Source: CAZSNT01 sp964607765
GTDB taxonomy: Bacteria > Verrucomicrobiota > Lentisphaeria > Oligosphaerales > JABHEG01
DNA length: 8,071 nucleotides
Direction of reading: 5' to 3'
Assembly (NCBI GenBank): GCA_964607765.1
Contig: CAZSNT010000275.1
Coordinates: forward strand, 1 to 8,071
Positions 1 through 6,400 of this stretch are shown here, one piece after another; positions within the stretch are counted from its first letter, which is position 1, and the number at the start of each line of letters is the position of its first letter. The notes beneath the pieces are model-generated. The model saw nothing but the letters and a program-made list of their open reading frames with translations, did no database searches and was not told the origin of the DNA. The translations under genes and the position numbers were made by a program.

Positions 1-16
1 CGGCACGACGAGGACA

Positions 17-36
17 CCCGGCTCGGGAGAGCCGGG
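17..36. repeat. Perfect 8-bp GC hairpin with GGGA (GNRA-type) loop
   Basis: CCCGGCTC at 17-24 pairs without mismatch with GAGCCGGG at 29-36, leaving the four-base loop GGGA, which fits the GNRA class of stable tetraloops. No run of T follows (the next bases are CTACGGGGG), so it is not a typical intrinsic terminator. It could be a dispersed intergenic repeat of the REP type, or a 3' end structure of a gene lying off the left edge. The pairing is read directly from the sequence. The role is unknown. Confidence 0.55.
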
Positions 37-92
37 CTACGGGGGCTGCCTGACGTGACTGGCGCGTTACGCCTTGGCCCGGCATGACCTTT

Positions 93-122
93 GCCCCGGA
101 GCGAACCGGGGTTATTGTCCTT
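93..122 (+). terminator. Possible intrinsic terminator upstream of the first gene
   Basis: CCCCGG at 94-99 pairs with CCGGGG at 106-111 around the loop AGCGAA; a G-T wobble at 93/112 extends the stem to seven pairs. The stem is followed by the T-rich but interrupted stretch TTATTGTCCTT. This resembles a modest rho-independent terminator for a gene entering from the left. It lies 60 bases before the start codon of the PQQ-type gene, so it could instead be an attenuator in that gene's leader. The interrupted T tract keeps confidence low. Confidence 0.35.
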
Positions 123-156
123 GTCCGGCTCGCTCTGCGCTCAGACTCGGTCTACA

Positions 157-162
157 TAAGGA
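157..162 (+). promoter_or_regulatory. Shine-Dalgarno sequence of the first gene
   Basis: TAAGGA at 157-162 lies nine bases before the ATG at 172, a standard distance, and supports that ATG as the start. No convincing sigma70-type promoter could be placed in the 60 bases upstream. A TACATA at 153-158 overlaps the ribosome site and has no partner -35 box at the right distance. Confidence 0.7.
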
Positions 163-171
163 CGTTGACGT

Positions 172-3100
172 ATGAACAAAACAGCCTGCCTTCGATTCTT
201 CGGCCCTCTCCTGCTTGGTGCCTGTTCAGCTCTTGCCGCCCTGCCCGATGTGCCGGGCGAGCTGGGCAAACGCGGCATGCAGAGCGGCATTGTTGTGCAG
301 CTGGGCTGCACGAATGCGAGCGAGACGCTTGCGCTGCACGCGGACGGTCGCTTTGTCGTGCAGGTGCTCGACCGCAATGCACAGCGCATCACGACGGCGA
401 AGAAGGCGATCCGCGCAGCCGGCAAATGCGGGCCTGTTTCCGCCCGCGTCTACAGCGGACAGACGCTGCCGTTCGACGACAACCTGCTCAACGCTGTCGT
501 CGCCGAGGACGTCTCGGGCATTGCGGAAGCGGAAATTGTGCGTGTGCTGCGCCCGCTCGGCGTTGCCTGGATCAAACAGGGCGCCGGCTGGCGGGCCCTG
601 CAGAAGCCGTGGCCGGAGGCACTGGACGAGTGGACACACTTCCTGCACGACGCGTCCGGCAACGCGGTCTCGACTGACAAGCAAGCCGGCCCGCCCGCGG
701 GCCTGCGCTGGAAGGCCGGCCCGGCGTGGGGGCGCAGTCACGAGTTCAACAGCAGCATGATGGCGATGGTCACCGCGAGCGGACGGCTGTTCTACGTGTT
801 CGACTACGGTGTGACCGGCATGGAAGACACACGGCTCGGCGACAGGTGGACGCTGGTCGCCCGGGACGCGTTCAACGGCACGCACCTGTGGGCGCGTCCC
901 CTGCCATCCTGGGGCATAAAGGTGTGGCGAGGCCGGGCGCTCCGGCTTCTTGGGGGTACTCTCGCCCGGCGGCTGATCGCCGACGACGACCGGGTCTATT
1001 GCACGATTGACTACCTTGATGACGTGCACGTTCTGGACGCGAGCACGGGCAAGACGCTCAGGACGATCCCCGGAACGCCCGGGACCGGTGAGCTTCTGGT
1101 CGACGGCGACCACGTGTTCTGCGTGGGGCGCGGCAAGAACGCGAAGCAGAAGGACGTGGCCAGAATAGTCTGTTACAGCAAGACGGCGAGGAAGACTGTC
1201 TGGACGCACGAGGACAGCCAGGTCCTCACCCAGAAGCTCTCTGTGGGCCCGGAAGCGGTCGTCTACCACAATCGCAAGGCAACCATCTGCCTGAACCGGG
1301 CCGACGGTGCCGTGCGCTGGCAGCAGGCGCAGCCACAGCCGAAGCCGCAGGCCGTGCAGGACAAGAAGCCGCAGAAAAAGAAGAAGCGCGGCAGCGGAAC
1401 GCAGCCGAGCATGCTCCTGCTCGCCGATGGCAAAGCAATCCTGGCCACGCGCCAAAGCATCACGGCTCTCGCGCTGGCTGACGGCAAGCCGGTCTGGGTC
1501 GCCAAGCCCGGGCCCCAAGGCAATTCCATGCGCGATTCCGACGTGTTCTACGCGCAGGGCCGCATCTGGTGTTCGGCCGGCTCGGGCGGCATCGTGGGGT
1601 ACGATGTGAAGACGGGCGGGGATCCGCGCAAGATCAATGTCAGCGGTGTCCAGAGCCAGGGCCATCACCTGCGCTGTTACCGTGCCAAGAGCACGGAACG
1701 CCACCTGATCACGCAGTTCCGCGGGGTCGAGTTCCTGAGCATCACGGACGACGCGCACAACCAGAACGATTGGGTCCGCGGCGCCTGCACCTACGGCGTG
1801 ATGCCGGCCAACGGTCTGCTCTACCAACCGCCGCACTCCTGTTTCTGCTACCCCGCCGCCATGGTGACAGGGCTCAATGCCCTCACGCCGCGACCGGGCC
1901 GGGCAGAGCGTGCTGTCCCCCCTGCCCTCGGCCCCATCGAGAAAGGACCGGCGTATGAAGCTCGGCCGCCGAGCACAGAACGCCGAACACGGAACACCGA
2001 GTCCTCGTGGCCTGCCTACCGCCGCAACACCAGGCGCGTGGGCGCCACGCCGCACAAACTCCCTGCAAAACTCGCCCCCGGCTGGAGCGCTGAACTCGGC
2101 ACGGCCATCACCCCGCCCGTTGCCGCTGACGGGCGGGTCTACGTAGCAGCAAAGGACCACCACACCATCCACGCGCTCGACGCAAAAACCGGCGCCAAGC
2201 TGTGGGCGTTCCAGGCGGGGGCTCGGATTGACTCCGCGCCCTCAATCCACGGCGCCGTGCTCGTGTTCGGCTGCGCCGACGGCTTGCTGTACTGCATTCG
2301 CGCACAGGACGGGCAGCTTGCCTGGCGCCGACGCCTGGCGCCCGCCGAGAAGTGGATGGCGGTCGACGGCCAGCTCGAGTCGGTCTGGCGCCTGCACGGC
2401 AGCGTCGCCATCATCGACGACCTCGCCTACTGCAGCGCCGGCCGCTCCACGTTCCTCGACGGCGGGCTGTCCCTCTACGCGGTCGATATCGGCACGGGCA
2501 AGATCAAACACCAGACACGTGTCAATACACTTTCCGACACACGCGACGACCTCCGCAAGCCGGGCGATTTCGTGCCCGCATACCACATCGAGGGCGGCAA
2601 CTCCGACCTGATCGTGGCCGAAGGCGGGTTCGTCTACATTAACCAGATGAAGTTCTCGCCTGAGCTGACGCTGCAGCCAACGCGCTACCCCACGAAGGAG
2701 CAAGCCACGAAACCGTCGCTGAATCTCGACAACAAGAGCTACGTCAACGAAGACATCTTCAAAGTACGCTGGAAGAGCACGACCTACGACAACTACGACA
2801 AGCTCGCCGGTATCCTCGTCAACGAGGCAACGGGCGTTGGCAACCACGACATGGGTGCGCACCTGATGACCACCAGCGGGTTCCTCGACGACACCTTCTT
2901 CAACCGCACTTTCTGGATGCACGCGCCAACCTGGCCTGGATTCAACCACGCCAACCTGGCCCCGAAAAGCGGGCAGTTGGTGGTGATCGGCGACACGCTC
3001 ACCTACGCGCTGAAGGCCTACACCTCGCGCTATCCGCTCAGCCCAAGCTACGATCCGGAGCAAAAGGGATATCTGCTGATCGCGGACCGGAACGAGAATG

Positions 3101-3450
3101 ACCCCGTTCTCGATCCGCGGGCGTGGGCCAAGGACAAGGGGATGGGATTCAGCCGCGCCGCGCCGCCAGTCTGGCACCACTGGCTGCCGGTCCGTGTCAA
3201 GGCCATGGTCCTGGCCGGCGACACCATCTTCGTCTGCGGCCCGCCGGACAAGGTCAAGGCGAGCGATCCCCTGGCAGCGTTCGAAGGGCGCATGGGCGGC
3301 GAAATCTGGGCATTGAACGCAGCCACCGGTGAGGTCCTCAACAAGCTGAAGACCACCGACGTGCCCGCCTTCGACGCCATGATCGCCGCCGAGAACCGCC
3401 TGTTCATGTGCACGCCCGCCGGCAAGATCCTGACCTTCGCTGCTGAGTAG
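172..3450 (+). CDS. Exported PQQ-type beta-propeller protein with N-terminal degenerate methyltransferase-like domain
   Basis: This 1092-residue protein appears to be exported. Residues 1-22 form a signal sequence: LLGAC (14-18) fits a lipobox with Cys18 as the lipid anchor, while ALA at 20-22 would also allow signal peptidase I cleavage. Residues 38-135 follow the order of a class I SAM methyltransferase: glycine-loop position (VVQLGCTNAS, 41-50), acidic residue after strand 2 (Asp67), LPFDDN (99-104) and RVLRPLG (124-130). The glycine loop is degenerate, so methyl transfer is doubtful. The EWTHFLHDASGNAV segment (153-166) is, from memory, a hallmark of PVC-phylum relatives. From about residue 175 there are at least eight PQQ-type blade motifs of the D-x-x-T/D-G-x-x-x-W kind (for example LDASTGK at 288, LDAKTGAKLW at 669, LNAATGE at 1048), likely forming two propellers (about 175-570 and 635-1090) joined by a variable linker. 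Similar propellers serve as quinoprotein dehydrogenases or as scaffolds such as BamB; no PQQ site can be assigned. The start is supported by TAAGGA nine bases upstream. The gene ends 17 bases before the HzsA-like gene, suggesting co-transcription. Confidence 0.9.
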   Translation: MNKTACLRFFGPLLLGACSALAALPDVPGELGKRGMQSGIVVQLGCTNASETLALHADGRFVVQVLDRNAQRITTAKKAIRAAGKCGPVSARVYSGQTLPFDDNLLNAVVAEDVSGIAEAEIVRVLRPLGVAWIKQGAGWRALQKPWPEALDEWTHFLHDASGNAVSTDKQAGPPAGLRWKAGPAWGRSHEFNSSMMAMVTASGRLFYVFDYGVTGMEDTRLGDRWTLVARDAFNGTHLWARPLPSWGIKVWRGRALRLLGGTLARRLIADDDRVYCTIDYLDDVHVLDASTGKTLRTIPGTPGTGELLVDGDHVFCVGRGKNAKQKDVARIVCYSKTARKTVWTHEDSQVLTQKLSVGPEAVVYHNRKATICLNRADGAVRWQQAQPQPKPQAVQDKKPQKKKKRGSGTQPSMLLLADGKAILATRQSITALALADGKPVWVAKPGPQGNSMRDSDVFYAQGRIWCSAGSGGIVGYDVKTGGDPRKINVSGVQSQGHHLRCYRAKSTERHLITQFRGVEFLSITDDAHNQNDWVRGACTYGVMPANGLLYQPPHSCFCYPAAMVTGLNALTPRPGRAERAVPPALGPIEKGPAYEARPPSTERRTRNTESSWPAYRRNTRRVGATPHKLPAKLAPGWSAELGTAITPPVAADGRVYVAAKDHHTIHALDAKTGAKLWAFQAGARIDSAPSIHGAVLVFGCADGLLYCIRAQDGQLAWRRRLAPAEKWMAVDGQLESVWRLHGSVAIIDDLAYCSAGRSTFLDGGLSLYAVDIGTGKIKHQTRVNTLSDTRDDLRKPGDFVPAYHIEGGNSDLIVAEGGFVYINQMKFSPELTLQPTRYPTKEQATKPSLNLDNKSYVNEDIFKVRWKSTTYDNYDKLAGILVNEATGVGNHDMGAHLMTTSGFLDDTFFNRTFWMHAPTWPGFNHANLAPKSGQLVVIGDTLTYALKAYTSRYPLSPSYDPEQKGYLLIADRNENDPVLDPRAWAKDKGMGFSRAAPPVWHHWLPVRVKAMVLAGDTIFVCGPPDKVKASDPLAAFEGRMGGEIWALNAATGEVLNKLKTTDVPAFDAMIAAENRLFMCTPAGKILTFAAE
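283..576 (+). other. Degenerate SAM-methyltransferase-like domain inside the PQQ-type protein
   Basis: Residues 38-135 of the first gene product. Aligned by eye to the usual L-D-x-G-C-G-x-G loop of class I methyltransferases, the sequence reads V-Q-L-G-C-T-N-A: the first glycine (Gly45) is kept, but the next two glycine positions are Thr47 and Ala49, and the preceding acidic residue is Gln43. The strand-2 acidic residue (Asp67) and the LPFDDN...NAVV and RVLRPLG blocks are kept. The fold is therefore likely present, while cofactor binding is uncertain. Confidence 0.7.
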
Positions 3451-3467
3451 AACGGGAACACGCAACA

Positions 3468-6400
3468 ATGGACATGCTTCACAGACATCGTATGGGGTTG
3501 GTGTTGGTGTCGGCGCTCTGCCTGTCTTTCGCTGCGCAGGGAGCGGAGCCCGCTGTGACGTTCGAGGGAGCGTCCTGGATCTGGACGAACAAGGGAAATG
3601 CGCTCAAGAGCGCACCTGCAGGGACGCACTTCTTCCGCACGACTTTCACGTTGCCGGACGACTACCAGCGCGAACGGGCCGAGGCGATCATCACCTGTGA
3701 CAACCTCTTCGTGCTGCACATCAACGGGGCCATCGCGGGCGAGAACACCGCGGCCCCCAACGCCTGGAACGCACCGCAGCGAATTGACATCTCCCGGCTG
3801 CTCGTGCCGGGTGTCAACTGCGTGGCGATCGAGGCGCGAAACACCGTGGCCGGACCGGCCGGGCTCCTGGCAAAAGTCGTGGTCTTCCTCGGTGCGGACC
3901 AGGTGCTCGAGGTCGCGACCGGGGAACAGTGGCGTTTCTCCGGCAAGCACGAGCCGAACTGGGTTGCCGCCGACTTCGAGGCCGGCAAGTGGCAGGAAGC
4001 GAAGATCCTGGCGCCGTACGGAACGAAACCGTGGGGCCGTGTTCAGCCGGCTGCCGAGGCCAGCATCCCCCTGGACTTCGAGGGCGCAGAGTGGATCTGG
4101 AGCCCCGGACCTGACGGCCGACCCGACACAGCCAAAGCAACACGTTACTTCCGCTTCAGCTTCAGTCTGCCGAAAGCGCCGAAGCCGGCTGCCGCCCGCG
4201 CGATTATCACCTGCGACAACCTGTTCGACCTCTCGGTCAACGGCAAGTGGATCGGCGCCAGCGACCAGGGCACGGATGCCTGGCGTCGCCCGAAACAGTT
4301 CGACGTGGGGCCGGTGCTGAGGGAAGGCACGAACGTCGTCGCGGTGAAAGCGGAGAACATACTGCCCGGCGCGGCCGGGCTGATCCTCAGGATGCTTGTG
4401 AAGCAGCAAGGCAGGCCGGATCTGGCATTTGTCACCAACGGTGACTGGAAGTCGGCCGACACGAAGACAAAGAACTGGCAGAAGCTCACGTTCGACGACG
4501 GCGCCTGGCATCCCGTCGTTGTGATCGGCACGTACGGCGTTCGGCCCTGGGGCAAGGTCCGGCGCAGCCGCGATCTGGGCGCCACGTCGCCCGTCGACAA
4601 GAAGTACCGTTGCGAAACGGCGTTCGAGGACCCGATCTTCCAGGACGGTATCGTGTTCGTCCGCGGTTACCTTCCACTCAAGTCCCACCATCGTGAGAAC
4701 TTCATGGTCAGCGTCCGCGGCAGCCGCGCTTACACGGAGCTGGACACACCCACGCCGGTCGCTCTGGGCCGCCAGCTGCTGGCCCTGACACCGTTCCGGC
4801 CAGACGGCAAGCTGACCGTGCTCTGCGACGCACAGGGCGGCGTGCTCGGCGCGCCGGTGGCGTCCTACACCGGGCAGACCGTCTACTTCGCCATGGCGCC
4901 GAAAGGCGACGCGTTCTTCCATCTCTATCGCGTCAACACCGACGGCACAGGACTCGAGCAGATCACCGCCGGACCGTTCCACGACTACGACCCCGTGGAG
5001 CTGCCCGACGGCCGCATCGCCTTCAGCTCGACCCGGATCGGCAACGCCGAAGAGTACCACGCAGTCGCGGCAAGCTCGATTTTCGCCTGCAACCCGGACG
5101 GGACGGATATCCTCCCGCTGACCTCGCACATTGTGTCCGACCGTGAGCCTCGTGTGACTGCCACGGGATCCATCGTGTTCGTGCGTTCCGACAACTTCCT
5201 GGAACGCGCCAAGGTAGAGGTACACGTACACGAAACACATCTGGACGGCACGAACGGCGCCGTTATCATCGGCCCCGGCCGTGCCGGACTGAGCTATGAC
5301 CGCGCGCATGCGGCCGAATCCAACGGGGCCTGGCTGCGCCGCTTCGGGGCCGGCAGCCCGGCCCCCACTCCCGACGGACGGACGGTTGCCATCAGTCAGA
5401 AGGGGCTGGTGAACTCGGCCGTCCCGACCGGCGCGCCGTTCGGGGGCGGCTACCTGCCCTACGATCTGTCGCCGCTTCCGGACGGGCGTCTCCTCTGTAC
5501 GGACATCAATCGCCGCCGCTTCTGTCTTCTTGATCCCAGAAACAACGACGTGACGGAGATCCTGGCCGTCGGGCCGTTGGAGTTGCCTGCGATCGGCGGT
5601 ATCAATCAGTCTCGCGGTTTCGCTGCCGACCAGGTCCACTCGGTTCAGCACTTGGCAGCCCGGCGCCGACCCGACCCGCGCCCTTCCCTGGTCAGACCGG
5701 AGGCGATCCGGGACCCGGACAAGACAGGCTACCTCTACTGCCAGAACGTGTTCAACACGCAGCAGAACGCCGGTGATGTGGCTCGAATCCGCGCCGTGCG
5801 TGTCTTCGAAGGGCGCCCGTTCAGCCTCGTGCCGACCAAGAGCATCTACGTGCACATCGGCACGGAAGGCGTGGAACTCGGGACCGTGCCGGTCGCGCCC
5901 GACGGCTCGTTCTACGTCCGGGTCCCCGCAGATCGCGCGCTGACTCTGCAGGCGGTGGACGGCGAAGGCCGCGCGGTGATCAGCGAGATGAGCTGGATCT
6001 ACGTTCGGCCCGGCGAACGGCGAGCATGCGTCGGCTGCCACGCGCCGCAGACAACCGCGCCGACGCCTGCGACGGCACTGGCGGCCAAGTCCCCGCCACT
6101 GGCGCTGCTTGGACAAGGCGCCCCGCACCGGTTCCGTGCCAATAACGGAGCCAACGGCGGCATCTTCAACCTGCAGTTGGACCGTTTCCGGGAAGCCGCG
6201 AACGTGAACCTGTTCAGTCGCCAGGCCACGGCCTTGCGGCGTGCGGACGATCACGCACGGCTGCTGCAGCGGCTGAAGACCGGCGATGCAGCGGCGAAGA
6301 CCTCAGCCGCGCAGGCGTTGGGCATTCTCCGGGACAGCGAGGCCGCGGGACCGTTGATCGACGTTCTGACTGATCCCAGCCCTGAGGTGCGTAACGCGGC

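Noticed and set aside
1..87. Open plus-strand frame from the left edge ending in TGA at 85-87, possibly the end of an upstream gene
   Set aside because: Only 28 codons are visible, they contain the perfect 17-36 hairpin, and the peptide matches nothing I know. The terminator-like hairpin starting six bases later makes it possible but does not prove it.
153..158. TACATA as a -10 promoter box
   Set aside because: It overlaps the ribosome binding site and has no acceptable -35 sequence 16-18 bases upstream.
5620..5710. Possible compensated frameshift in the HzsA-related gene, where the peptide becomes rich in Arg and Pro
   Set aside because: The other two frames give no better continuation, and Arg/Pro-rich sequence before the middle domain is, as I recall, usual in this family. 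The frame stays open for 1468 codons with consistent domains on both sides.
3048..6254. A 1068-codon open frame on the minus strand across both genes
   Set aside because: It lies antisense to two well-supported proteins, its product is low in complexity and rich in Arg, Val, Asp and His with no recognisable domain, and long antisense frames are expected in GC-rich coding DNA. The minus-strand frames at 226-2172 and 2242-3468 are rejected for the same reason.
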